DNA from: Polytrichum commune
Taxonomy: Eukaryota > Streptophyta > Polytrichopsida > Polytrichales > Polytrichaceae
Length of the DNA stretch: 64,000 bases
Direction of reading: 5' to 3'
Assembly: GCA_950295325.1 (NCBI GenBank)
Contig: OX485803.1
Location: forward strand, 6,074,001-6,138,000
Part shown: one piece after another, positions 35,128-46,867 of the stretch
Position numbering within the stretch: position 1 is the stretch's first letter
Layout of the letters: the number at the start of each line of letters is the position of its first letter
The notes under the pieces: generated by a model
What the model was told of the DNA's origin: nothing
The model's database searches: none
Seen by the model: only the letters and a program-made list of their open reading frames with translations
Program-made: the position numbers and the translations under genes

Positions 35128-36154
35128 CGCAGTAGAAACAAGCATAGATGAAGAAACTATCAAAATTTACAAAAAATGATAAGGAAGTTGCATTTACATC
35201 ACAGCAGCTCTTCTAAAGATTTTTGCAATGTAGCACCTGCTCTTAAAAGATTTAGATTCAGACACACGGCAAATAGTAAAATGTAACTCTCATCAGGTGT
35301 GTGCGGTTGCAAATTGTGGTTGCTGCACTTAGCAAAACGCAAATTACAAGTACTGACAAGGGCGGCTAGTTATTTTCAGTCAGGGATTACAAAAATCGCA
35401 TTAAGGTCACAGCTTGAATGGCAAAAGAAGTCTTAATTCAAGGGTTTCAGTAAAATTATGGGGTCTGTTGTCAAAGAGCCACAATGGTTGTATGCTCCAA
35501 AAATGTGTTGTTTCATTAAACCATAATGGCTTGAGAGTTTTTGGTTAATGATCAGGTAGTGCATTTGCTGTCCAATTAGATAAATGAAAGCGTAGAATGG
35601 AGCACTTTAGTTTTCATATTCTGCCCATTTTCCTCTGAGTTTGTCCGGTTCTCTTTCTGTGGATATTATAAACCAAATACCCATCAGTTTTGCATGTCAA
35701 AGCTTATGCTTACACTCCTTCCTTTCAATTGTGTTCTACATGTGAAGTGCACAAAGACATTGCACCTCATCAACAGTTTTCAACACTTTGGATGGAATCC
35801 AATACTTTAAATGTCTTGCTCTTGTTGTTCGTGTCAAGCAGCTCACATTGAACGGTGGTGGTATCCAGTTCTAAAATGGCCATGGAGATTCTGATCCATG
35901 ACCTTGCATTCTCCAACCGGAGCGGATTGTCAGCAAGTATGTCTCCTTCAATGGCACATCGCTCATCTCAATGAGTGCAAGTAATCCTTATTACCAGCAA
36001 CTGCGGCTGATGTTCGTGATGGAGTTTCTGTCACCAAAGAAGATTGCAGCATCTCTAAGTATCCGTTAGGAGCAGGTCAGATTTCGATCTCTAATTCCCA
36101 CTTGGTTTTGAATTGTTCTTGCTATTTTTCTTAAACTCTAGTGCTTTTGATTTG
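35128..36154. other. Spacer left of the Mutator-like element
   Basis: No recognisable gene, repeat or RNA. It ends at the first target-site duplication of the transposon. Confidence 0.45.
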
Positions 36155-36235
36155 ACGGAGGAACGGGGAGTGCTATCTTATGAGCGGTGAGCAATGAGCG
36201 GTAAATTATGAGCAGTGAGGAAGATGAAAATTTTG
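36155..36235. repeat. Left target duplication, terminal and subterminal repeats
   Basis: Target duplication ACGGAGGAAC at 36155-36164, then terminal repeat from 36165. GCTATCTTATGAGCGGTGAG is followed by further (T/A)GAGC(A/G)GTGA units to about 36222. These are likely transposase binding sites by analogy with other Mutator-like elements. Confidence 0.85.
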
Positions 36236-36347
36236 GTAATAGGGCCACCAATATCCTATAACCATGGAATTGTGGCCTTAAAAATGATGATTTTAGGGTT
36301 TAGTAATAAGAGGGTTGAGAAGGATAAACAACATGAAGTCCAAAAAT

Positions 36348-39300
36348 TTATTCATCAGTAGTAGCACTAGACATGAAACTATCTTTTGCCTCGTCATCTA
36401 TATATATTCGAGCACCTTTGCATTGCGAATTGATTTTGGAACTATAGCAAGATTCTTCATTTGGATCCGAATCTTCGAGATTCAACATTGCAATTGCAAC
36501 ATTCTCGGCATATGATGGGAGACGCGGGCTACGGCTTGGACTTCGTAGGAATTGTCTATGTGTCCAAAACGGGAGACATGTCCTCTTTCCAATCGTATTC
36601 CTGAAATCAAATCGATGAAACATGTAAATAATGTGAAGAAATAAAAATGAACCAATGAATTGAATGAAATGAATGAATTGAATAAAAATTTATTGTATTA
36701 AAACTTACTCACACTCAAATTCAAGCATCTCCTCATCCGAGAGGTCATCATCTTCTTTTGTGAGATCTTGTATATTCTCCTTAGATGACCCCTCTTTCAA
36801 AACGTTTTCCAAAAGCGGTTTCAATATGTGCTCAAACATGTCATTATCACCCTCAAATGCAAGAAGATGTCTGCCACATGCGCGTGTTGCTAGGATAGAA
36901 GCTCCAGTGGAACATGTCAAATCAACAACGCGTCCATTCGATGGTGTAAACAATTCAATAGGATATTGAAAAAAAACGCGGCGATTTTTGATATGGCCCC
37001 CTCCAAGGTCTTCCCGATTTTTGAAGAAGCATGTTTTTTCATCCACAAAATTGAAAAGCAAGTTTTTGCTTTTCAATCCAGTGCCAAAAAAACTGGAGTT
37101 TGGTTGTCTCGTGGATTTTGTGGTTGTAAAATCCCTTACCAAGACATGAGCCATAAATGCCGGAGTCTACAAAAAAATGTAAATTGTGTTAAAACTATAT
37201 ACAATGCAAATAACACCAAAATAATTAAATAGAAACAATTGTGATGTGTTATACTTACGGTGTAGGTTGGAGACTCCGGATCCTTGAACACCATGTACGA
37301 ATTGAGGCAAATAAAAGTCCTAAGAACTTTCATGTTGCCGTTGTATAAGGTTGAATTCAAAACCTTCTTGGTTTGCATATCGATAGCAGAAAATACTATG
37401 AGAACGCCATCATCAGACAAGATGGACTTGCACAAGGACATTGTTGCAACCATCCAGTTCTTGTCATATTTATTCCAAAGAAGAATTTCAGCAGGTCTAT
37501 TGGAGAGGTTGAAGTCAAGACCGTCGGGAAATTGGAGAAAAACCAAGTCAACGGCAAAGGGAGTCGGACTTCCCATGACATGAAATTCGCGATTGTCATT
37601 GAACTGAAATACCACAACATATCACAATATAAGACACAAAATAAAACCCAAATGAAAGTAAGAACATTAGAGAAAATACCAAAACAATAATACTAACGTT
37701 TTCAATAAATTCCCGCCATTGGATCCACTCAGGAGGGCCTACATCCACCCCTTCAGAATTGTTCTTGACAGAAGTAGATCGAGCAAACGAGAGCGTGAGA
37801 AAGTTCTTCAGTATGAATAAATCTTTTCTCAAAATATCCGTTGGCGCACGATGAATAGCGTCATAGGTGCTAGAGTAATAAAATTCCAATACATCGCACC
37901 CAGACTTTGAACTTTCGCCTCCAAGTGGATTCTTATCCAAATCATTGGAAAGAACAAGCAATTCTTCATGTTGTGAAATTTCCCATTGACCTTCTATTTT
38001 GGTTTCAGGAACATGTTTCCTCTTACGACGTTTTGTCTCTTTTGCATCAGGCTCTCTAAGTTTAAGCTGCACAATTTGTGCTTGCAAAATTGCAGTATCA
38101 CGAGGATCCACATTTTTAGCATCATTTATCTGACGGATTGTCTTCTCACTTGATGGACATGCATCTTTAGGACAATCAAGATACCAACCACAATCCTCAT
38201 AGTGTGAGAGCGACCAATCCAAACAAATCTTAGTAGTGAACATGCATGAATCTCTTGCACCAGTGTCACGCCAATTTGGGAAAAAACGAGGTTCCCCTAT
38301 AACGCATTTATGTGGAATCAAAACATATCGAAAATACCTACACACAAAAATATTGTAAGTCAAATATTCCATGACAATTTGACAAATGGAATCAACAAAA
38401 TCAAAAAAACAATAAGATTAGGTTGTACCTGTATAATACACGTTTCATAGCAAGATCAATATTAGGTTGCTCAACCCAACCGTTGTGTTTTTTAACTTTT
38501 CCGCTTTGGAATTCACGATAGAATATTGAATTGAAAGCCGCAAGCTTCCAGGTTTGGATATACTCGGAGAGAGTAGGCACATCTGCAGGCAACTGAAGAG
38601 GAGATGAAAGAATACTTTGGAGCTCTTCGATAGCATTTTTTTCCAACTGTGCCCAATATATAGACTTTGATAACCAATCATCAAGTGCAGAATCACAAAG
38701 GGGCAATTTCGGGAAATGCAATGCATCTTTGTCAAATCTATTGCCATTCCAAAGCTTGAGCCATCCAACTTTGACTTCTGCATCCACATTACTGACAGCA
38801 ACACGATGAAGTTTCTCTTGTAGCATTTCAGGCACCGAAAATGAACCCCAATGGTGCTTAACTTCTTCAAGGAAAGCAGAGGTAAGGTTGATGTCGGCAA
38901 TCGCTAGTTGTTTCGTAAAACTAGAAGATAACATTGCACGTTTTTTGTTGACAGCTGCGGACATTGCTTTTGAAACTCCGTCTGATGTCCGTTCAAGAGG
39001 ATGAATTTCATTGTATTGGTTGAGAGCAATATCGCTAGCCTCAGCAAGTTCTTGCTGAAAAATCAAACAAAAATCAATATTTATAAGTACATATAGATGT
39101 AATGTAAAATGAAGATGAATAAACATAAGGCACATATTAGCAATGATAGAAGAACTTACTCTGTACATGTAATCCAAAAAAAATGATCGTGTCAAATAAT
39201 ACCAAGTTTCGACGGACTTCTCCTCACATCGTTTATAACTCTTTGGATCCAGTTGCTTTCTGAAGGAAGTCAAAGGCATGGTGCCAATACTTTGCATCCG

Positions 39301-42300
39301 ATATAAAGTATGCACCAAATTGGTGGATACGTGAGAATTTTCGGTTGACCTGAATTTTTTTGTTAAATTGATTAGATTCATGATGATATAATCTCGAAAA
39401 CAAAATATAAACTAGAAAAATAGGTAAGAATATTACTTGTTAATGTCATGCATAGCAGTCAACAAACTTGGAATATCGTCAGGCTCGGGCGCCAAAATGA
39501 TAGAATCCACGAAGACATGACGTTCATAATCTTCGGTATATATGCGGTCAATATAATTTTTCCAAGCAAAAAATCTGTGATTTCCATCCCATATAAAAAA
39601 CATCTTGTTCTTGTATGACGTCAATGACAAATCTGTATCCAATTGAGATTCAAACAAGGCATAGGCTTGAGCCCAATTTGGGCTCCAAGATGCGCGAACC
39701 TCATCATCCATGAATTGAAAGTTTCCCTTATAATCGGTGGCCGATATATAAAACACACGGTCATCATCACGATAACCATTGAAAAAATCAGCCTCCAATT
39801 TAGTAATGTCACCCTTCAAAGCAGGACGCACAATCGGCAAAGGAACCATGCGACATAAGGGTACACGCAACCGAGCATTAGGTCCAGCACGGATTGAGGA
39901 AATTGTGGAAGTGGAATTGACATTTCGTTTGTTCGTAAGCTCCCACACTTTCTCTTGATAAATTTTATTGTCACCATCATTATCTTCAACCGAGTCAAAA
40001 TCATCGAGGGATTCATTTTTTTTATTTTTTTTTTTATGATGAAGATTTGACGATATGTCATGATGATCATGAACTTGTTGAGATGGACGATCTTGAGTTC
40101 AATGCATTGTAGATTCATCATCAGTAGAAATAAGAGTCGTTCTCTCCAAATCCATTAATTGGTCCTAAAACAAATGAAATAAGTTTCATAAATATTTCAA
40201 AACCAGTAGCAACACATTAGCAATAACATTACAAAAACAACAGCAATAGCAACAACAATAACAACAGAATACCACGAACACAAGGAATAATGACAAAAAT
40301 TATTCTACACACTGCCATTTGCACCTTTAAATATTGTACGATTAGGGTGGCCGCTCACCCCAAACTACAAGGGCAGACCCTGTGCGTTAACGCACAGGGT
40401 CTGTGTGTCCAACTACAGGTCTACAAAAGATGGGCGCGAGATTTGGAACGAACGACCCAAACTGTCCACGCGGTTTCGATCGAGCGACCCAAACCGCCTA
40501 CAACCAGTTTGGGTCAAACGACCCAAACTTTCTACGCGTGGTTTGGGTCGGTCGACCCAAACCATGCTCACAGTTCGGGTCGGTCGACCCAAACCATGCT
40601 CACAGTTCGGGTCGGTCGACCCAAACTAGGCAGACAGTTCGGGTCGGTCGACCCAAACTAGGCAGACAGTTTGGGTCGAACGACCCAAACTGTCCGCAAT
40701 TTACGCCTGATTATGCGCAATTACCCTGTCATCACGAAAGTACAAACAAACCTTGTACTGCACCTGTAGATGAGAGAGCTTGCAGCGACGAGCTCATGTC
40801 CGACAGATGAGAGAAAAAAGACTGAATGCTTTGGAGGTGTGGCAATTTATACTACTCGTCCCTGCAACCATATTTAGCGTGGCTCTTCGTGGCCCCGCAT
40901 AGCCGCTAGAAAGTTGTCAGCGTAGACCCTATGCGTTAACGCACAGGGTCTACTTGCCCAACTTTGCAAAGCCTCTAGCTAGGCAAGTAGAGCCTGTGCG
41001 TTAACGCACAGGGTCTGCGCTGGCAACTTTGAGGCCACTGTACGTTAGCGCATAAGGCCTGAGCGTTAACGCAGGGGGCCGAGACATGAATTTGATAAAA
41101 AATGTCTGGAATTGGTAGATTTGCCAAAACTTGTAAAATCTGGAAAAAATGCTAATGGGGTCAAAAAAAAAACAAAAATATGCTATATTATCTAAATCTC
41201 CATAGCTACAAATTCTTCTTATATTTTGTTTTGGTTTGAAATCATTTTCTTTTCTCATTCTTCTATCTATTTCCTTGTTTTGGGCCACCTCGTAGATTTT
41301 GGGTTTCGGGGCAAAAAAACAAATTATGCTATTTTGTGTCATTTTCTAGCTCCTATAACGTATTGCATGAATACTTGAGTAGACATATTTCTCATTTCTT
41401 GCATTCTAACCCCGTTTTGAATAGTTTTTTTGCTCCTACGCTCTGAACATCGATTTAAATTCATACAATAAATATTTGTTTTACTTTTAGGCTCTCCTAG
41501 TCGTTTTAACTCCCAACTTTTGGCCTTCCTAAGTTGCTCTTACAAACCCTGTGCGTTAACGCACAGGGTTTTACCTCCCAACTTTGGCCTTCCTAAGTTG
41601 CGCTTACAAACCCTGTGCGTTAACGCACAGGGTTTTCCTCCCAACTTTTTGCCTCCTAAGTTGCTCTTACAAACCCTGTGCGTTAACGCACAGGGTTTCT
41701 CCTCCCAATTTTTTGCCTCCTAAGTTGCTCTTATAAACCCTGTGCATTAACGCACAGGGTTTCTCCTCCCAACTTTTGGCCTTCCTAAGTTGCTATTACA
41801 AACCCTGTGCGTTAACGCACAGGGTTTTAGCTCCCAACTTCTCGCCTCCCTAAGTTGCTCTTATAAACCCTGTGCGTTAACGTATAGGGTTTTACCTCCC
41901 AACTTCTCGCCTCCTAAGTTGCTCTTATAAACCCTGTGCGTTCTCTTCCTGACTTCTAGCCTTCCTAAATTTCTGTTATATACCATGTGCATTAACGTAT
42001 AGGGTTTCTCCTCTCTAATTTATAACTTCTATAAATTGCTACTACATGACATGTGAGTGAACGTACAAGGTTCTCCATCCTAACTTACAGCTTGTGCACT
42101 ATCAAATTATGTGAACGTTGAACTTACTTACCTTTTTGTTTGTCGTCTTTTTTGAACCCGTCTTCAATTTGGACTCTGATATACGATCGTCTACATCTTC
42201 TTTGCTCTTTGCACCTTCATCATCCTCCATCGCATCAAAATCCAGTGTCTTCACAGTTTCCTCTACCGTACTCAACAAGTTTCTTTTCCCTTCCTTATTT

Positions 42301-42413
42301 GCATTCTTCTTTCCCACACTCAGTCTGAACCTCTTTTTCTCAGAAGTGAAATACAAAGCTTTTCTACGTCTTCTCTTCGGCCTCACGGGTGTTCTCTCTA
42401 CATCGTCCACCAT
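36348..42413 (-). CDS. ParB-like/DNA amino-methyltransferase fusion, eight exons, one premature TGA
   Basis: Exons: 42132-42413, 39437-40164, 39160-39349, 38429-39054, 37698-38337, 37259-37603, 36709-37166, 36348-36600. All junctions are GT-AG and phases join to 1,173 codons. Exon 1 is basic, with PKRRRRK as a likely nuclear signal. Exon 2 has WDGNHRFFAWKNYI, the DGxHR signature of ParB/sulfiredoxin-like domains. Exons 6-7 form a methyltransferase-like pair in beta-class order: FAVDLVFLQFPDGLDF where motif IV should be, then IELFTPSNGRVVDLTCSTGA and GRHLLAFEGDNDMF as motif I with the SAM-side acidic residue. Motif IV lacks the usual (D/N/S)PP(Y/F/W), so catalysis is doubtful or the motif lies elsewhere. 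A TGA at 40099-40101 (codon 116) interrupts this copy. If read through, the product would bind and perhaps methylate DNA at N4-C or N6-A in the nucleus. Confidence 0.75.
40375..40402. repeat. 28-bp perfect palindrome, single copy
   Basis: AGACCCTGTGCGTT followed directly by its exact complement. Further single copies at about 40924-40951 (one mismatch) and 40988-41016, and a decayed one at about 41040-41090. All lie in the first intron of the methyltransferase gene. Confidence 0.9.
40443..40690. repeat. 32-bp-period array of GTTTGGGTCG palindromes
   Basis: Units GTTTGGGTCG, two bases, CGACCCAAAC start at 40507, 40541, 40573, 40605, 40637 and 40669, with two degenerate units before them. Spacing is 32 bp (34 once). 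The two central bases vary (GT, AA), and the left half is often GTTCGGGTCG. It lies in the first intron of the methyltransferase gene. The same family with the same period is at 45179-45264 in the transposase intron. Confidence 0.9.
41544..42060. repeat. 64-bp-period array of 28-bp palindromes
   Basis: AAACCCTGTGCGTT plus its exact complement begins at 41544, 41608, 41671, 41735, 41800 and 41865. Decayed units follow at 41928, about 41990 and about 42050. The spacer reads TACCTCCCAACTTTGGCCTT and CCTAAGTTGCTCTTAC with variation. Palindromes are better conserved than spacers in most units. The array is in the first intron of the methyltransferase gene, decaying toward exon 1. Confidence 0.9.
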
Positions 42414-43006
42414 CGTTGGTGTCTATGATATGTTTTCTATCAGGTACTATCATTTATTCTTCCAATGTATTTATCTCACAAAATCCAGCGTATATTACGA
42501 TCACATGTTGTAATTGGCGTTCAATAAGCGAGATATTTCGACGTGTTTGTCATTATGTGTTTATTTTTGTTATATCCGCCAAAATTTTCTGACATCTACT
42601 TTGTTCTATTCATAATGATCAATAATTTATTTTTCCAACCAATTTTAATTCTTTCTACATCTACATCAGTCCACACATATATATTTTAAATTTCTACCAA
42701 TACTTTTAGTATTTGACGCCATTTTGTGTATATCTTGCTCGTAAATATTCTCTGACTATTATTGTATTATGTCCACTGCTGTATTATTAGATGCTATATA
42801 TCACACGCTTTCATCTCTATCCATTATTGTATCACACGTTTTCATTTCCATTCATTTCCTCACACAACTCTATACAAAAGTAAGATTCACCCCATATTTT
42901 TATGATGTATTGTTCATATGTTCTTTTGATTTTCTATGGCTGCCATTATCATGTGAGTGTTTCAGAGGATTTACTTAGTTTGAAATTCAACCTCCAGATA
43001 GGAACC
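42414..43006. promoter_or_regulatory. Shared divergent promoter region
   Basis: 593 bp between the start codons of the methyltransferase gene (leftward) and the transposase gene (rightward). AT-rich with several TATA-like strings, for example TATACAAAAG at about 42871. A head-to-head layout implies joint expression. No specific factor site can be named. The transposase frame is open further upstream to 42902, so its start could be slightly earlier. Confidence 0.5.
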
Positions 43007-46000
43007 ATGTATTTAGAGCATGAGATGTACTCTGCAAATGGAGAGGTGTATGAAATGATTTTGGTTCCAAAAAATAGAACCGATGTTGGTTTTATGTGGA
43101 TCTTAGGACCTGGTTCATTTAGGGTGATAGGACTTTCTGAGTCTCAGATGCAAGCTTCAACTGTCATTTTAATAAACGAATCCGGTACATCCACAGTTCA
43201 AATTCCCTCTATCGCACATGTTAAGGTGGAACCCCTTGATGATAGTGTGTTTGTGCTATCAGATTCAGAAGATGACATTTGTGCATTTGTTGATCTTTCA
43301 AATACATCGCCATTTCCATTTAGAATTGTTCATTCTACTCCTTCCCAACTTTCTATACATGTAGCCAAATCCCCTTGCGGTCTTATGTACAAGAAGGTGG
43401 TTCCCCAAATCTCACCTTCTCAACGTCCTCCACTATATCCTTCACCTTCATCTACAGGGTTGACTATGGTTGATGCCTTGAAGCTGACAAAGTCAAGAAA
43501 AAGATCAAAGTCCGATCTTGCATCCATTGATTTTGACAGTATAGATGTTCGTGAAGTCAAATACTTACCATCTTCTTTTAATGGTGATGTTTTGTTTCTC
43601 TTGCCTCCTGTGGCACTCAAAGCTCCAAGTACGTATGGTCGCTCAATGGACGGCATGGACAAGATGTGTGACGGTCACCCTTGGTGCACCACCAAAACCA
43701 CGAATATCCAAAATGACTTTGGACTGTCCTTCCGGCGCTCTACTTGTGCTGGTCATCTCCAATGTCATAATGACTACTGTGATTACATGAATCGCAATGG
43801 GGGCCTCCGGAACAACACTGAATGGGCCGGTTCAACTCTTATCCCATTTGCTGTGGGTGTTGTTCCCCCTACTAAGTCCATTGTCGAGTGTAAGGTATGT
43901 CGTTCCACACCTGTGTGCATTGTTTTGTGTAATGCTCGAATCATATACATCCACTCCACATCCGTTGGAATGTCCAGGGCTTGCATTCATCTTGGTGTAC
44001 ATGATCACCCTGTGGCCAATGGCACATGCCGTGAATCATTGGACATGGCATACCAATAAGTTGCAAATGAAGTATTGAAAACATCCACAGCAAAAAATTT
44101 AGCAATAGTTATGGCGGCGAGCAAACAATTCTTGGCCGTTTACCTTCTCAAATCTCCCGCAAATATCGAAGGCCATCACTTGGTTGGTTCATCCCTAGAG
44201 GTCGTCATGGACAAATTCAGCACTCTTGCGTCTCCAAATTGTCGTAACTTTGTATCTGGATCAAAGCGTTTTTTGCGTAGTGGAATGGGAACTATGGATA
44301 GTATTATGGCGCTCAAAGACCACTCTGCTTTCAAATTCGTCCATGGTAGTCGGTTCCCAAGGCAGTCAAAGGACAAAGTGTTTGTTTTCAAGATGTCTGT
44401 AGACCTTCCAGGTAGTGGTGTGGAGCTTGTGAAGAGGATGCAAGTCGGTGGGGATATGGAGAATTCATGGATTATGTTTGACCATGTCAAACGTTTGAAG
44501 GACTGGACGACCATGGCTTGCCATGTGTACGCCAGTCGATATTGTAAAGTGTTCACTATTGCGTGTTGTGACATGCAATCTGAAGATGGTGCAGCACAAA
44601 TTCTCTTTTGGGAAAATTTAAATGCTATCATGGCAGAAAATGGTGTACCAAACGTAAACTTCAAAGGGTTTATGGCTGATAGTGCTCAAGCTAATTGGAA
44701 TGCGGTGAGGGCGATTTACGGGGATGGTGATCAAAGTCTACCCATGGTTGCACGTGAGCGTACATGTCTTTTCCATTGGTCCGCAAGTTTGGATAAGGTG
44801 ACCCAAAAGTATATCAAACCATCATTGCAATTTCAACACAAACAAATATGCAAGGATTACAAAGACGCGAAAACAATGGACGACGCTGAGACCAAGTACC
44901 ATGTGATTCGTTCTTGGTGGTTGTCATCTGGAGCTGCCTCCGAAGAAGGCATCCTTGGCCTTTTAGAATGGTTGGGATTTTTGGCACTTTCGTTACAGAC
45001 AATGGGGTGGCCATATGCTACTTGTAAGTACATATCAAACTTCATTACTCAATGTAATATATCTTATGTTTTTCTTATCTTTGTCTTTCTGTGTTGTTCA
45101 TAGGATATGACAATAGAAGAGCGTGCGGGAATGCCAACATGCAACCTTGCAGAGACTGTACACAACAAATAACAAACAGTTTGGGTCGTTCGACCCAAAC
45201 CTTGTATGCAGTGTGGGTCGAACGACCCAAACGTGGCAGCCATTTTGGGTCGAACGACCCAAACCTAGATATATAATCTATCTTATGTTTGTCTTATCCT
45301 TGTATTTGTGTGTTGTTCATAGGATATGACAATAGAAGAGCGTGCGGAAATGCCAACATGCAACCTTGCAGAGACTGTACACAACAAATGGCTCCAAGAG
45401 TCCGGCAACAAGATGACTTGTTTATATGAAGCTACAGTGGACGACATGATCCGTGCCTTCATGCAAATTGCAAATTACCGGACATGGTTGAAAGGGGGGT
45501 CTGATGGTAAGGTCCTGATTTGGCCTCCTTGAAACTCAAAGCAGCTGCAAGGTGTAGAGATCCAAAAATGTTGGCTGATGCCATGAAGTCTTACCCAGGG
45601 ACAGAAGACGTCAACACTAGAGATTATGCATTGGAAGGGTCAGAACTCTTTGGTTCTACCAAACGCAAACTCAACCTACCACCGGGTGCTGATTGTGACT
45701 CTCATTGACCCGACAAAGTGAACTATTCTATTCTTTGTCCCAACACCCGAGCAACTCGTCAACGCATAGAGGAATCGTTGAGTTCTGCAATTCATGGTGT
45801 GGCTCATACTACATCCGTGTTGGAGACTGATTGTATTGCTTCTAAGTGGCACATTGCAAGATTGCCACCCAACTCAGCCAAACGTTGTTGGGCATTGTAG
45901 GCCATCACAGGGACTATGTGCAATGCCAAAGTCGGGACTGGGAAACATGGCACACCTGCTCCAACATACAAAGGGCTCAGGAAGGAATTTCGCTCTCCCA

Positions 46001-46867
46001 ACAACGTGGAGTATGAATTTTGGTTTTGCCCTGACGATATCAAGCGTTGTGTGAGTGGCAGTAAGAAGAAATATGTGTTGGATTGGCCTATAGTATCCAA
46101 CACGTGGCCGGTGAAGATAGGTACCAATCTATCGAGAGAGGAGGTTTTGGCACTTGAAGATGCTGGATTTCAACTACAGCAGAGAGAGGCATTGTCCCCT
46201 CATCGTAGGCTTTCAACAATCGCAACTCTCTCCATCCCTCGCTCGCATTTTCGTATGCCACCAAATCCGGACGTCCACCCTACATTCAGGTTTGGGAAGA
46301 CAGTGCGTCGTAATTCAACAGCACCACTGGTGGATCACAAAAACAAATGGGAGAGTGCCGGACTCATGGAAGGTTACTATGTGGTTGGGATCACTGCCAT
46401 TCCATATCCGGGCTTTGGAGTGATAATCAACATTGTCTCCAAGCAGGATATCACCTACCATGTCACAATTAGCGACATCCTGCATTGCACATGCCCGGAT
46501 TTCACGAAAATGTCCTCTCATGTATTGCGAAATAAAGGAAAATGGGTGTATTGTAAACATCTTTATTATGTGTTTAGATTTTTGTGCAAGGTGGATTACG
46601 AGAGTGACAAGTTCATTCATGCACCTACATATACCTATAATGAGGTCATGCGACTACTTGAACTTGCTGGTATTGTAGAATGTGAGTAGTATTGCAAGTG
46701 TTCTATTAAACAACATATATTTTAATGTCAATAAATGACATGTTTTGGTTTGGATTATTATAATAAAAATTAACAATGGACTGAAAGTATTTCAAGTGAT
46801 TCAGTAACTTCATTTCTATTTAGATTATGACCCAACCGTGAGCGGTTTCATTGATTCACACGGATAA
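43007..46867 (+). pseudogene. Mutator-like transposase with SWIM zinc finger
   Basis: Start MYLEHEMYSANGEVYEM at 43007. N-terminal acidic tract, then a Cys/His-rich domain (CDGHPWC, CAGHLQCHNDYCDY, CKVCRSTPVC, CIHLGVHDHPV) like the WRKY/GCM-type fingers of Mutator-like transposases. A DDE-like core follows: SWIMFDHVKRLKDW, GFMADSAQANWNAVRAIYG, ERTCLFHW. The C-terminus has a SWIM finger, CTCPDFTKM ... KWVYCKHLYYVF (CxC...CxH). Donors at 45024 and 46682 and acceptors ending 45322 and 46823 are visible; the last exon encodes YDPTVSGFIDSHG and stop. Damage: TAA at 44057-44059, a 1-base shift near 45510, TGA near 45706 and TAG near 45898. The first intron does not close in frame here. Catalyses cut-and-paste of the element; this copy is defective. 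Confidence 0.85.
45061..45388 (+). repeat. Palindrome array flanked by a 109-bp direct duplication
   Basis: Three palindromes at 45179, 45211 and 45243 (GTTTGGGTCG, 2 bases, CGACCCAAAC; 32-bp period) are flanked by 45061-45170 and 45280-45388, near-identical copies of the intron end plus exon 2 start, including the acceptor TTGTTCATAG and the ATGACAATAGAAGAGCGTGC coding block. Either acceptor could be used, but the left one runs into the array. Confidence 0.9.

Noticed and set aside
41544-42060. CRISPR-like array
   Set aside because: Regular palindromes with similar, not unique, spacers in an intron of a eukaryotic gene; no Cas genes.
8469-46000. All in-frame stops in the LINE and transposon look like C-to-T changes from Gln or Arg codons
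   Set aside because: Every stop codon is one C-to-T step from CAA, CAG or CGA, so the pattern has no discriminating power without an alignment to intact copies.
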